From Lingula anatina (lineage: Eukaryota > Brachiopoda > Lingulata > Lingulida > Lingulidae), in assembly GCF_001039355.2 (NCBI RefSeq), contig NW_019774736.1, positions 124,001 to 188,000 on the forward strand: 64,000 nt of DNA, written 5' to 3'. Position 1 is the first letter of the stretch, and each line of letters begins with the position of its first letter. The translations under genes were made by a program, and so were the position numbers. Positions 14,494 to 26,300 of this stretch are shown one piece after another. The notes beneath the pieces are model-generated. The model was given only the letters and a program-made list of their open reading frames with translations, was not told the DNA's origin and did no database searches.

Positions 14494-17400
14494 TTTTTTT
14501 TTTTTTGAGGGAGAAAGGCACAATATTTCATGTGTTATATACCATTTGGAAAAGAGGTCTAATTCTATAACATCAATTCTTTCTTACTTACACAATATCT
14601 TTGCAAGAGAGTGATGCTTAATTGCACTTCAGTCAATTTCAGAACCTGACACAGATGCCAAACATTTTGTATTAAAACTCAAATAGATCTGATCAGACAC
14701 CATGTTCTGTCAATACTCTGGATATAGCCTTAGGTTTGAAACCCATTTAGTGGGTTAAGTTAAAATATTTTCTGCACCAGATCATCCACTACCCCCTACT
14801 CCCCCCCCCCCCCCCCCATGATATCAATTGATATTCACACTAATGAATCCCTATGTATTAGAGCAATTTTTAGACTTTGAACAGTTTTCTTTAACATATG
14901 ATTTACAATTATACTTGTGTTCAGAATATTGCATATCCACGTATTTTTGAGCACCTGTCAAACATTTGATATATATACTTCTGGCAAGCCATGTTTTAAA
15001 GTTTCCTGTGTTCCCGGCAACAAGGCACATGATTGAATTGTTATATTTCCATGTTTGGAAAAGTTTATACAACATTATTAAATGTCTGAAATAAGATCAT
15101 GAAGGCCTTTTATTGCTTTCTCTTTAGAGAATGCTTAGTACAGAATGATCAGGTAGAGCTGACCTTTAAAACTATAATGCTAAAGTTAATGTGCTTTGAC
15201 ATCACCGGCTTCTGTGTGAACTTCAGGTGGTAAACAAACAACAGAGAAAATCATGATACTGAATCCATCAATCTATTTGTAATCACACATGCAAATATGC
15301 ATCAAGTACTTCTTTCCACAAGTTTATTTACATACAAGGTCAAAACAATAAAAATGAGAGGTCATTTAAAGTGAAAGGTGCTAAGACACTGTCCCCTGCC
15401 TCAGGTGCCAAAATATGACTCAATGACAGTGCCTGGTACTGGAAATCTTTGCTTTAAGCCATAACAATCAAGTGTCATTACCTGTAGTTAAAGAAAAAAA
15501 TAATTTAAAAAAAAAAAAAACAAAAGAAAAATAATGCAAATCATTTTTTTCTCATTAACTGCACATGCATGTTTATGTTTTTCCTTAGAAGAGAAATACT
15601 CAATGTCACTAAAAACAAAAATCTTCACAACCTCTTTAAGTCACATTGTATCTTCAAGTGCTGTTGAAACCAGCTACAGTAGTCAGTAAATACGTATATT
15701 GATCATATCGCCTTGCCTTTGCATAATAAGATTATTTTAGGATGTAAGATCTCTAGACAATTTTCATTTCCATCTGGAATGTTCAAATGAAGTTTTAGTC
15801 TACAGACTGTTTAAGGAGCAATATCACACATGTGGGACAACTGATACTTCTGTTGCTTTAAATATGTCTTGCAGTAGCATTCATTGATCAATGTGACTTT
15901 GTGGTTATTTTTCTCTTACCAGTGTCTAATACACAATGTAAATAAACACATGATAAAACTGATACCTTTAATTTTCATCTTTTTATGTAAGCAATTTTTG
16001 TTAGGAGAGACTATTACACGATCAAATTTCTCTGCAGGTGACCATTTGGTTCACTGAAAAGTTTGCTATACAGTTACTTTCAACAAGGTACAAGGATGAT
16101 TTTCCTTACTATTTTCTAATGATGAAATATTTCATAGTTGTACCTCTCAATAGTGCGCCATGTGAAAAAGGATTCAGTAGACAAAACACTGTAAAATCTA
16201 AAAGTAGGAATCATCCTGCAGAGGAAAGATTTTAATCTTTAAAAATTTAAAAATGAGCTTCTCCGAATTTCCATTAACAAGCCCCAATTTGCATGCAGCA
16301 CAGAATTTCTGTGCTTAAAGCTACATAGAAAGTAACTTTATTTTACACACAAAATTAATCTTTTGAGAAAATGGCCCTTTAAAGCATTTAAAAGTGGACT
16401 GTACCTAGAAGTGGAGATATGAAGTTATGAAAGTGAAAGCTGTTTTGTCACAAGTTTCTGATGATGTCAACAGCAGCCCGCATAGTACTTATTTTGTCAC
16501 ATCTGTCAATTTTTTTTCCGTTATCTTATTTGGAAACAACACATGATACTACACTTTTGTGTTCATTGGCGAGGTCAGAAAAAGTGATTTCAGGTAATCA
16601 TGATATATATAAGGCAAAAATGAGACCCCAATTTTTCAAAGGATATCACTTTTCAATTCCAGTGGGGTCCGAAAGGACTCCACTTACTAACTGCCCAGTG
16701 CAAACACTGTGTAAGCATTATGATTCAATTTTTAAGTCTATTTCAATTAAAATTTTTGGTCTTTATAAATAATAAAATATACCAAGAAATACTTTAAAAT
16801 CTTGTATTACTCTTTCAGAAAAAATATCATTTGAAATTTCTTATCAGAGACATATATATTCTGTCATGACCAGTAGCTATAAAAGGAAAATACTATTCAT
16901 CAAAAGAATCTGGACAAGCAAATTCCAATTGAAACATTAATTATAAAGTATTATAATAAAGATTGATATATAGGCAAGCAGTCTCCTCAGGAGTTGTAGA
17001 TGAAATACATGACATCCATGTGCAGCCAAGTATAGCTTAAGTCCAACAGGTCATTTGATGATTGATAACCTTAACACATCACATAAAACCCCCATATCTC
17101 ACCTTACAGGTAATTCTACAGCAGTGTGTGGTGGGATGGATGGCTCTAAAAAAATTCAGTTTCATTGGAAAATTTCATAAAATTATGGTGAGTTTTTTCT
17201 GGTAGTGGATTAATATTGACCATTCTCCATATCTCACAGAGACAAAGAAAAATATACCCGTCAAATATATGCAATGACACAAATAACAGCCTGTTACCTA
17301 CAATAACCCTTAGGGGACTGTTCCATCTGGCACATATTGCTGTTAATAACCTGGAGAGTTAAGAATTAAGACACAAAAAGACATAAACACCTAGCAAGTT

Positions 17401-18808
17401 TTCATAAAGAATCTTTAGATGCTTGGTGTTGCTATCAATTTTTTACAGACAGAATATGTATGACTTTAACCCCAATGACTTAAACCCAAGGTTATTTTTT
17501 TAATCTGCTCTATCTTTGAGCCCAGCCCCTGACAGTATTCCAAGGTAAATAGCTTCTACAGAGAGATTCCTCTCACAGATGAAATATTAAGGTGTATAAT
17601 TAGAGAATTCCTGACAAGCCAGTCAGTCTCCTACAAAGTGATGATATACTACCTGTATGTCCATTAATATACTTTTCAACTCACCAAAAGCAGCAGGTGC
17701 TGATGGGTGTAAAAGAGGGAATATTTTGTAACAAATGGATTTTGTCTTTTTAAAATAATTTCCACAAATCACTAGTTTACTGTGTACATACCAGCTGTTC
17801 CATGTGATGACTGGAAAGACCTCCAGCTGATGGAGACAGCTCTGTGACATAGCATACTTCATATGAAACACAATCTGCCCACTATTAGAGTTTAAGAACA
17901 GCGCTTTATAGAAGAACCCATGGTCAGCATATCTGTTTACAGTTAAATGTTAATCAAGTAACTAGATGCTAAAATACCAGATTTACATCAAGTCTTGAGA
18001 AATTTCAGAGGCATTCTCAAAAGGGACTATCTTATGAATCCATCATGCTATGAAATGCATATATCTCCTGCATCACAATGATACAGTAAAGGCACTTCAA
18101 AGGAGGAATTAATTAAAAAATCCCATACACTTTACCTCTGATTAGCAATATCAACTAATTCCATCTCTGTTTTAAATACAGCTATTTAGCAATAGACTAG
18201 ACATACTTATCATAGATAAAACTGCACTATTTGTCCACAAAAATGCTAAAACCAGAAGGCACTTCACCATACCCTTTACTAGACAAACTATATAAATATA
18301 ATTTCTAAATTATGCCATGGACATTTTCTTTTTTTTTCACATTGTATGTGACATTTTTAATCTGCATATCACAACATGCAACTTACCGTGCTCTTTCTTG
18401 TGATATTAAGTGCAGCACATGTCCATTTATTTCTTGAACTTCATCATGAACTTGTAAATGATTTCCACTGTCTGCAATACTGCCAGGCCGTAGCTCAACT
18501 ACCTGTATCACAGTCTTTGGTTTTCCATCTTGTTGTAATTGATGACTTTCTGTCTCAGATTGTACACTCCCCAGCCTAATACCAAACTCTGGATCTTTAT
18601 TGCCTTTTATAATATACTCTAATATCCATACGCCATCCTCTTTCCCTTGTTTGACTGTCACTTTTACATCTCCTTCATTGGTTGAGGTGCAACACGAACC
18701 ATCAACTTCTGTCTTTTTCTCCAACTTCTGATGATCATTTCCTGGTAACCTTCTTTTAGGAGGCCGTGGAGACAACAGCCCTTTAAAATAAGAAGACAAG
18801 CTGTCCAT
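259..18808 (-). CDS. PDZD2: PDZD2-like multi-PDZ scaffold protein, 5' and central part (3' end off window)
   Basis: Ten coding exons join in phase: 18387-18808, 8198-8873, 5468-5604, 3862-3994, 3275-3394, 2702-2939, 2189-2324, 1131-1288, 638-755, 259-391, giving 757 codons with no stop. The start ATG at 18808 is the first after an in-frame TGA. Four PDZ domains are visible: residues 61-163 (loop FGIRLG, split by intron 1), 367-456 (GLGLQIAGG), 533-620 (GLGFSIVGG) and 667-757 (GLGIGVV). A polar Ser/Lys/Pro-rich linker fills residues 165-360. PDZ domains bind C-terminal tails of partner proteins, so a scaffold role is expected. The blocks [11 protein letters not shown] in PDZ3 and [15 protein letters not shown] in PDZ4, and the PDZ2-linker-PDZ3-linker-PDZ4 order, are what I recall of vertebrate PDZD2; pro-IL16 is the main alternative. 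All ten exons have GT donors and AG acceptors. The end of the protein lies below position 1. Confidence 0.8.
2388..2430. repeat. (AAT)n microsatellite
   Basis: About 14 tandem AAT units in the PDZD2-like intron between the exons at 2189 and 2702. Confidence 0.9.
3715..3857. repeat. Poly-T tract and (AT)n microsatellite
   Basis: A run of about 28 T is followed, after 30 bases, by about 40 AT units ending four bases before the donor-side edge of the PDZ exon at 3862. A repeat this close to a splice donor is unusual. Confidence 0.9.
7312..7365. repeat. (TTTA)n microsatellite
   Basis: About 13 TTTA units, 50 bp from the TTAA MITE at 7413. Confidence 0.9.
7413..7757. mobile_element. TTAA-flanked MITE, copy 1
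   Basis: A 345-bp element bounded by TTAA on both sides. Terminal inverted repeats read TTAAAGTGATAATAACTC at the left and GAGTTATTATCCCTTTAA at the right. Near the centre is the palindrome AAATCTCTTAAGAGATTT. It is almost identical to 29036-29380. A TTAA target and short inverted ends suggest a non-autonomous piggyBac-type element. Confidence 0.75.
9581..9948. mobile_element. Fold-back element in PDZD2-like intron 1
   Basis: Left end GATCCACCTCCGAGGGGTTT pairs imperfectly with the right end, which in reverse reads GATCTAACTCCCTGAGGTTT. The pairing extends to TCTGGCATGCCC and CCTGGCATGCCCC, giving inverted repeats of about 55 bp. A second inner palindrome, GATCCTGCTA and TAGCAGGATC, lies at 9693-9762. 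No coding sequence is present. Confidence 0.55.
10678..10736. repeat. (GT)n(GA)n compound microsatellite
   Basis: About eleven GT units run directly into about 17 GA units with one interruption. Confidence 0.9.
10939..11096. mobile_element. Shorter fold-back element related to 9581-9948
   Basis: Left end GATCAACCTAACTCCCTGGG and the reversed right end GATCGATCTATCCCCGCGGG show the same GATC, A/T-CCTCC and GGGG block order as the element at 9581-9948. Both sides are flanked by AGATCGATCTA. It is probably a deleted or diverged member of the same family. Confidence 0.4.
11477..12231. repeat. Direct repeat D, first copy (intron 1)
   Basis: This about 755-bp stretch is nearly identical to 13479-14231, differing by a handful of substitutions and small indels. 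It stops exactly at a single N (12232), where the second copy continues smoothly, so it is likely a contig end. Confidence 0.8.
13395..13430. repeat. GC-rich perfect hairpin
   Basis: GCCGGGCGGGTAA at 13395-13407 and its exact complement TTACCCGCCCGGC at 13418-13430 form a 13-bp stem with a 10-nt loop. It is markedly more GC-rich than the surrounding intron and lies at the edge of the segment between the two D repeats. Confidence 0.7.
13479..14231. repeat. Direct repeat D, second copy (intron 1)
   Basis: Second copy of 11477-12231 in the same orientation, continuing without a break into the rest of the intron. It is preceded by about 1.25 kb (12233-13478) found in only one place. Confidence 0.8.
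14456..14488. repeat. (AT)n microsatellite
   Basis: About 16 AT units followed by a poly-T run. Confidence 0.85.
16035..16310 (+). pseudogene. hAT-type transposase C-terminal remnant
   Basis: The plus strand, antisense to the PDZD2-like gene and inside its first intron, encodes [25 protein letters not shown]. This matches the hAT dimerisation region pattern (VxPxSSAxCERGFSxMNxIKxKxRN) found in hAT transposases and derived proteins. After 16235 the frame is lost; a shifted frame continues with [20 protein letters not shown], which resembles the following part of the domain. No terminal repeats were identified, so this is a relic. Confidence 0.6.
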
Positions 18809-19597
18809 AATGCTGGCCAAGTAGGAGAATCACATCACTGCAGCACACTGATAACTGAACCGCTATGACATCATGTCACTGTTTCACACTGAAAATCTTG
18901 GTTGGTTGAATATACTAGTGATCTCCATCAATTCCACTGTATTTTCTACATGGCATTATACACCATCTGTGTCTCTGACTGGCACTCAGGTCTGTTCCTG
19001 TCATATCTAAGGTTGACTGACAGAGACTAATGAGGCTTTATCATGGATGTAGTGCCTGTTTGCCTTGTCTCAACTGGAAAATGTAATATTTATCATTTCA
19101 GTTCGCACTCCACTTAGCTGCAGTAGGATCTGTGTGACTCAAAGAACATGTGCAAAAAGTAAAAATATCATTAAGATATCATCTCACAAAAATTCTGAAT
19201 TTTGAATTAATGACTTGTTTTAAGATTTTTTAATAGTATACACATTACAGTAAACTTATTAAGTGTAAAGCAGATATATTTTCTACAACCTGCTCTTAGA
19301 AAAGAGTTAAATGAATTTCAGTAAAACATAAAATAAAGATGCCTTAAATGTTAGGGCAGAGTGCAACCTATGTATTTCCATTTTGAAAATCATAACTCTT
19401 TAATCTTAAGAGCCTGAACAGGTTGATGGATAATTTTTTTCTTCTTTACTACATAACACATAAAATCAAGGTGACATGTATTGTATTTGGGAATATCATT
19501 TAAAAAAATCATTATTTCACAACATTCTTCAAAAAAATTGACAGGATTTTACCCACCATTATATTTTAAACGTTCATGAATAATAATAATAATAATA

Positions 19598-19633
<36 letters not shown>

Positions 19634-22600
19634 ACCTTATTGGTACAGGTTTTATAATTAATAGGCGTTTTAACCTCCTATTAATCATCAAAAATTACTC
19701 ATCTGCAATTTCAAAGGCGAGTTTTAAACGTTTTGTTAATTCTTACCAAAAATATTGATGTATCTTACATTTTCTCTTTGCTGCCAAGACGTTTGCAAAT
19801 TAGAAGATCAATCATATATTACTATATTTTAACCAGTACATAAGATTTTTTTCATTCGTAGAATTGTGTCTTCAAGCATGAATTAATATTAGTAGTAACT
19901 ATACATGATGATGCTGAATTTGACATGCAGTGCTAGATGATAGATCTATTTTCATTATTGGTAAAACACACTTTTTACAATCATTTTCTGAATGGAAATA
20001 AGATTTTTGGACTTACAAAGCTGTTCTCCGATAACTTTAGATGAACAGTGGTCTTCTTCTGTGTTCAATGTGGCATTTTACGGTAAAAATTGGTTACTTT
20101 AACTTTAGGCCATTCATCCGCAATATGCTCAGGAAGTCTAATTCATTAAGTTGACCTAATTTGCTCTTGTACTTTCATTGGATGACCTATTTCGATTTCT
20201 ACTCGCCACCTGCTGGTGCAACAGCAAACTAGTGGAGCGTACATGGAAGACGGTGTGTCTTGCGCAGATGTGTGTGTGTGTGTGTGTGTGTGTGGAGGTT
20301 GTGGGGGTGTAGTCTTAAGAGGCTGTAACGTTTTACCAACTAAAAATTGGCACTTCTTATCAAGTTACACATTTAGTTAATATATAAATTTAACATTTAT
20401 AACAAATTTAATTGTTTTAAAATTAGATTCCCCTTACAGAAACGCCAAACTTTTATAAGCATATCCTCGTGTGAATGAAGACGCGGGTTGTCTGGCTTTA
20501 TGGAATTGAAAAGATGATGAAAAGGTAACTGAAATTTACGGCCCACCTGAAATACAGTCCCCGCTGCCGATCAATTTCAAATTATACCTGTGCCTTTTCG
20601 TCGCTTTATATATAGTTTTCAGGGAGGAGCAATCGGCGATCTTAACGTATTTACAGTCTTTTATTGTCATTATTATTTGAATTTTTTTTATTTTTATCTA
20701 TAACCCTTTCTTTTCAACTTTTTAATAACAGTCAACCTTGGACGTTTAAAATAGATTCGCCTAAGATTACTGAAAACTTGAGCTTACCGTTCCAAATGTT
20801 AAGAGAATTTTGTACGCTGAAAAAATTTACAGTGCTGTAACCGCGTTTCCCCTTCGCCCCCTCTCTTAAAAGGCACATAGTGTAGTTTTTCAATTAAATT
20901 CACCTTATTAAATTATGCTGCCCCACATTTTATAGTAAAAAAGTTCAATTAGTCTTATTTGTAACTAATTCTCCCCATTACACTTTTAAGAATGTCCTTC
21001 CTTCATGTTCCTTTGTGTAGACTAAGACAAAATCTGTTTTTGATAATTTTATGTTCTTATCAAGATGTGAGCAGACTATTATTCCTTCTCCACCATAAAA
21101 ATGGATTCCATAAATATTTTTAAAAATGTATTTCATGTTTTTTACAGGTTGATTATATGCTTTATATGTGAAACAAAAATTAAATATGCCTAGCTGCTTA
21201 TTACGAATAAATTTTGCAATGTTAAACGTTTAATTTTGATTATTATGTGCAATATATTTTTTCAAGATATCAGTTTTGTGCCGCAAGTTTTATTTAAAGT
21301 AGACTTTAGTATAATTATTGTTTTATTTCAAAATATTTGTTCTAAGTTTCTGTTTGCTTTTATAACAATGTTTTATCATAGTCACTTAATTTGTAAAAAA
21401 AACTTAAAATAACTTTAAAAATAATGTGATAATTTTTATTCACCCAAAAAATAAGAACAAAAACAAAAAACTTAATAAGAAAATTTATGAAACAAAATAT
21501 AGAGTCTCATAAGAACATTTATGGAGTTTTAAAAATGAAACTAAAATACTACTTCATCATAATTGCTAAATAACCCTAACATTTTACAATTACTGAATTA
21601 GAACTTCTTAAAACTTGATGCCTGAACTACTTTGTATGAAGTTACAAGCTTGAAAGCAATAAAAATTGAAAAAATATCAAGGGCAGTATTCTTGAAGCTT
21701 ACAAACAAAATATATTTCAAACAAATGTAAAATAAATACCCATCCAATGAAAAAATGTGTTCTTGATCACAAGTTCAAAAAATTATCAAAAAGTTTTTCA
21801 ATTGTAGTCCAATGTTATGGAGCAATGGATGAGATTCATATAGGATAAGAACTATTTTTACTATAAGATTCTTATTTTCATATATCAAACATGTTATGAA
21901 GTGATTTGTTTAAAGACAAAGAAACAAACTTTAAAAATAACATCCTTTGATTTTACTAGTAGCTGTAAAACTGTCATCCTCACTGTTTCAACTATATACA
22001 TGTACATGTCACTATATTTTGGACAATCTTAAGTGTAATGAGACTAAATATGTATTCAGGAAGAGCACACACCAGTGTTTAATATGTTAAAAATACTGTA
22101 ATTTATAAAATAGTAAAACTGTACATTATTATTATTTGAAATTTGCTACCATTATGAATATGTACAAATGTATTTTTTGGCAGTTTTTGGGGCATAAGAG
22201 AAAGCTCATTACTGGACTGCCTGGGTGTGTGTGGGGGGGGGATTCATGTCCCAGTCCTGAGAATGGGAGAAAAAAAGAATAGGTGTGGGTTGTGTAGCTT
22301 ACTCTCAGCCCAAGGACCTTTTTTTGGATTGATCATTGACTCATTTTGACTGCTGGACCAAAACATGCCCCCTTAACTAATGTGAGGAAATGTGCAATGT
22401 GTCGATAAGAGAGTAAGGGTAAAATTGATAATAAAACTGAAATTGTATCAAATGTACATGTAAGTGAAAAATGTTAGCAAAATGTTTAGTACTTTGCAAA
22501 TTTGCATACAAGATTATTTTAAGCAACTTATGGTTTTCCTCATTTTTAAGTACATGTAATGAAGTAAAATACAGTACATTAATAAAAACTGATACTCTAA

Positions 22601-22883
22601 ATTGCAGTTTGGTCTAGTTAACTTAAATGTAGTGGTGGCTTACATACAAGCTATTAAACAAGCAAACAGCCTAAAGGACATTTCACATCAAGCAATATTT
22701 TACCTGTACCAGTGTGCTTTGAGACTGGCTACCATGTGATTACACTTCAGGGACTTTTATAAGTTCACTTCCTGCTCTTTAGACAGAAGTTAATTAATTG
22801 GCCATGTCAATTGCAGGAGCTCAGTTTAGGTGGCCCTCTTATGCAATACCGAGACTATCAAGGTGTCAGTCTTTCAAAGCATA
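18809..22883. other. Spacer between the PDZD2-like and MS4A-like genes
   Basis: AT-rich sequence upstream of the PDZD2-like start codon. No coding exon is recognisable on either strand. A donor-like GTAAGTCC on the minus strand near 20020 could end a 5' non-coding exon of the PDZD2-like gene, but nothing else supports it. A GT microsatellite lies at 20269-20294. Confidence 0.5.
19579..19632. repeat. (AAT)n(ATT)n palindromic microsatellite
   Basis: Six AAT units pass directly into about twelve ATT units, so the tract can fold back on itself. Confidence 0.9.
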
Positions 22884-23224
22884 CACTAGTGGGCCAGGTT
22901 TGGTCTTAAAGTGCAATTTAAGTTCACAAGTGATCTTACACGATCTTAAACATTATAGCAGTAGTCTTAAAATGGACTGAATCTGCTTTTAAGATCAAAA
23001 TTGATCTAACATCTACTTAAGTGGTCAAGCGGTTTCCCCCCCTCACAATGGGGGGATAGCTCCCCTCACAATAGAGGACACCTCTGCTCACAATAGGAGA
23101 ATGTGTAAGGGGAGACAACTTAATTGGCTGTCAGACTAGAAATGGTCTTACTCATGTTTTAAGATCATGTAAGACTATTTGTGTTCTTAAATTGCACTTT
23201 AAGACCAAATCAAGCCCACTAGTG
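22884..23224. mobile_element. MITE with long inverted repeats downstream of the MS4A-like gene
   Basis: A 341-bp element with imperfect terminal inverted repeats of about 60 bp: CACTAGTGGGCCAGGTTTGG at the left and, read in reverse, CACTAGTGGGCTTGATTTGG at the right, both followed by TCTTAAAGTGCAATTTAAG. The flanks suggest a short ATA or TA target duplication. The centre has three imperfect CTCACAATRG repeats. It begins about 145 bp downstream of the MS4A-like stop codon, so it may lie in the 3' untranslated region. Confidence 0.75.
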
Positions 23225-23367
23225 ATACCATACAGCAGAATCTCTAAGATATGGTACTCTTCTTGTGAAATTTGGAGTACCATACTCCAGTCTATTAATT
23301 TGGCACACGGAGTACTGGCATGTTGTCCATATATGAATTAACATTGCTTCAATCAAGCAATGAAAAT

Positions 23368-26300
23368 TTAACCCAAACTCTCCTGTTGTTTGGAGCAATT
23401 CTCCTGTGGCACCTGTCCAGCAGCAGTAGGGTCAGAAGGCTCCGCACCCACTTGTTGTTGCAGTTGTTGTGGCTGATATTGCTGTAATTGGACTGGTGTT
23501 AGCTGTGGGACTCCTGGGTAAGCATACACTTGGGGTTGATTAGGAACACCAGCTATAACAGGACCTTACAAATAAAATGAACATAGTTACTGTTACAAAA
23601 TGATTAATATTTTACCATATATGGCATCTTATTCAGCCATTTTGCAAAAAATACTTGGATGCTTATCACAATTTTACTCAGATGCACTGTTAAATTGGCA
23701 GTTCATGGGAAGCTCAAAGCAGGCACATGCTTCTGCTGTAGCCCCGTCTTACTCCATGAAAAAAAAGCAGTGTAAGGAACAAAACCAGACAAAACCAAGC
23801 AATATTCATCCTTGTGCCCTGTGTATTTTAGTATAATAACACATCAACTGCTCTATATTTGCCAAGCAAAGTGACTGAATTTTTTTATCCTTGTGCTCCC
23901 TCCTAACCACCCTCTATGCACTAAGCAAAATTCTGGATCCACCAGGGCTGATATGGAAAATTGTACAATGTACCCATTTTTAAATCTTTTTATTTGATGT
24001 TTTTCTATTAGAATTTAAGATACATTGTACTAAATATTGTAATATCAATCATGATTATTCAAAAATCTAAAAAGATAGAAAAGCTTTGTAAAAGATGACC
24101 ACAAAAGAAATACTGACACAAAACTGGATTTGCAACTGATGAATAATTATGCATTACATATATTAATTGGAAAGTCTACAGAATAACCATTAACTTCCAA
24201 GGCAGGTGTTTACAACTTAGAACCCATAACTAAATATTTTTATTTTTTTGGCAATTTCTGGTTGTAGGAGACATTGATTCTGTATCATATTATCTAGGCT
24301 GGAAATTCTGCATGAGTCCCATAGGACTGCTCACCTGTCTGCATCACATATCCCACTTGTCCATGTGGCAATGCAGAAAACACACCAGGGGGAGCTCCTG
24401 GTGCTGGTACAAACAACACTTGGTGGTTTCCACCCACTGGGCCAGTGACATACTGAACCTGCATGGGCATGCCATAGGAGTATGCCTGAAATGTAAATTA
24501 ACATATATGTTTGTATAAAAAAAATTAATTTGAAAATTTTAATTTGAAAAGGCCCCATTCAGATCGCTAGCTAGCTAGGACCCGACCTAAATATGGCAGA
24601 CCTACATGAAAGAAGACTGCTTAATCCTGTAATGGTCTCTCTGCCTCTCACACGCCTGTTTTGGATCGTGTGAAAATTTTTTAACTTTGAGAAACTTTAA
24701 AATTTGAGAAATCTGTTTGTTCATTTTCCTTTAATTTGGTGTTTTATTTTCTATTTCATGGCATTATTTTGCTGCCTGGGGCCAGTTTTAGGACCAAGAG
24801 GCCCAAGAGCAGACTTACACATACTCTTTTTTCATGGCAGCACACACACAATTCAGTACAGTGCGGACTTACCCCTGGTTCACTACAGCACATACACACT
24901 GTTTTGCAGCATAGAGCAGAGGCCCAAATTGCTGCTATGGCTTCCAATATTGCCACAGCAATCAAAAAGGATTGCACCCCAATCTTGGCCTACCAGAAAA
25001 CAAAAATTCAGACATATATATATATAATGAGAAAATGCTACTTAACATAAGTAATTTTATAACAGGGGTATCTCAATGGGTGCCAAATGCATGGTGCAAA
25101 ATTTAACTTATAAAAAATACTTTTAATTCCATCAGAGAGAACCATATATAATAATGGTTAAACACTATTCACAATACTAAGTCCAGGCACATTTTGCATC
25201 AAAAAGTATCAGATTATCTCTCTCTTAAATTGTTTATTCATAAGTACATTGTTCCAGAGTTTCAGTCGTGAATTGGCAAATGGACAGACAACAAATTTCA
25301 AAATGTGTGACAACAAGAGCTCTTTATAAATGAGTTAGCCAAATTTCAAAATTTGATGGCCCATATTAAAAGATACGATAGAATTAGGAAGTTACAAAAA
25401 ACTACACTCACCTGCTTGTGAGGGTCACATTCATGGCAGTCCGGACGGGCAATAAGGCGGTAAGAGATTTTCCCACTTTGATCAATGGAAGACACTGTCT
25501 GGTATGAGTTCCCTGTGCAGCAATGTGGGTAATTTCCATGACGGACATCATACGCTATACCAGGCCCTGACAACATTACTAAAATGCCAGCTGCACAGGC
25601 TGATAGGATACACAACACCATAACTGCAATTATCTGAAAGAGAGGGTCACGATTATGTACTAAACATTTTATATAATAATAAATTAAAAACATAAGTTCA
25701 ATTCAAAATAAAAAAAAAAAAGAAATTCTGTCAACATAAAATTTTGCTTACTTTGATGGAGATTTGAAAGGGATAAGACTTGTAACTTCTTTTTCCCAAA
25801 AGTAGGCATGCTGGCCAACAGTTTTTAGCCCTAAAAAAAGGAAAGCACCCCCTCCTTCATCCCCAACAGAAGTAACTACACTAGATAATTAGTATCAGAT
25901 ATACTTACGTTTTTGATCAGTTGTTCTTTAGAGTTACCAGTCAAAATTCCTAACCCCACACATTTCAAAGCTAAAAAATTTTCTTTCATGCATTTCTACT
26001 GATATTTAAATACTTACAGTAATTTTTACTCAAGTTTTTGTCTATAACTTAAACTGGCAAGGTGTAGATTTAAGTAAATCAACCTCAAACAAAATAAAAA
26101 TCAGTGGCCTGCTCGGTAAGATTTACATTTCACCAACCTGAGGCCAGGGGGACTATGACAACTTTTAATGCTTAACTTAATAATTCACATATAAATCTCC
26201 TTTTCCAACTCCCCTACACATAGTTCAATCCATTTTAACACTGGACAGTTGTGTAGTACTTTCTTACCAAACCATTTGACTTCTTAGATGCTGCAAACAT

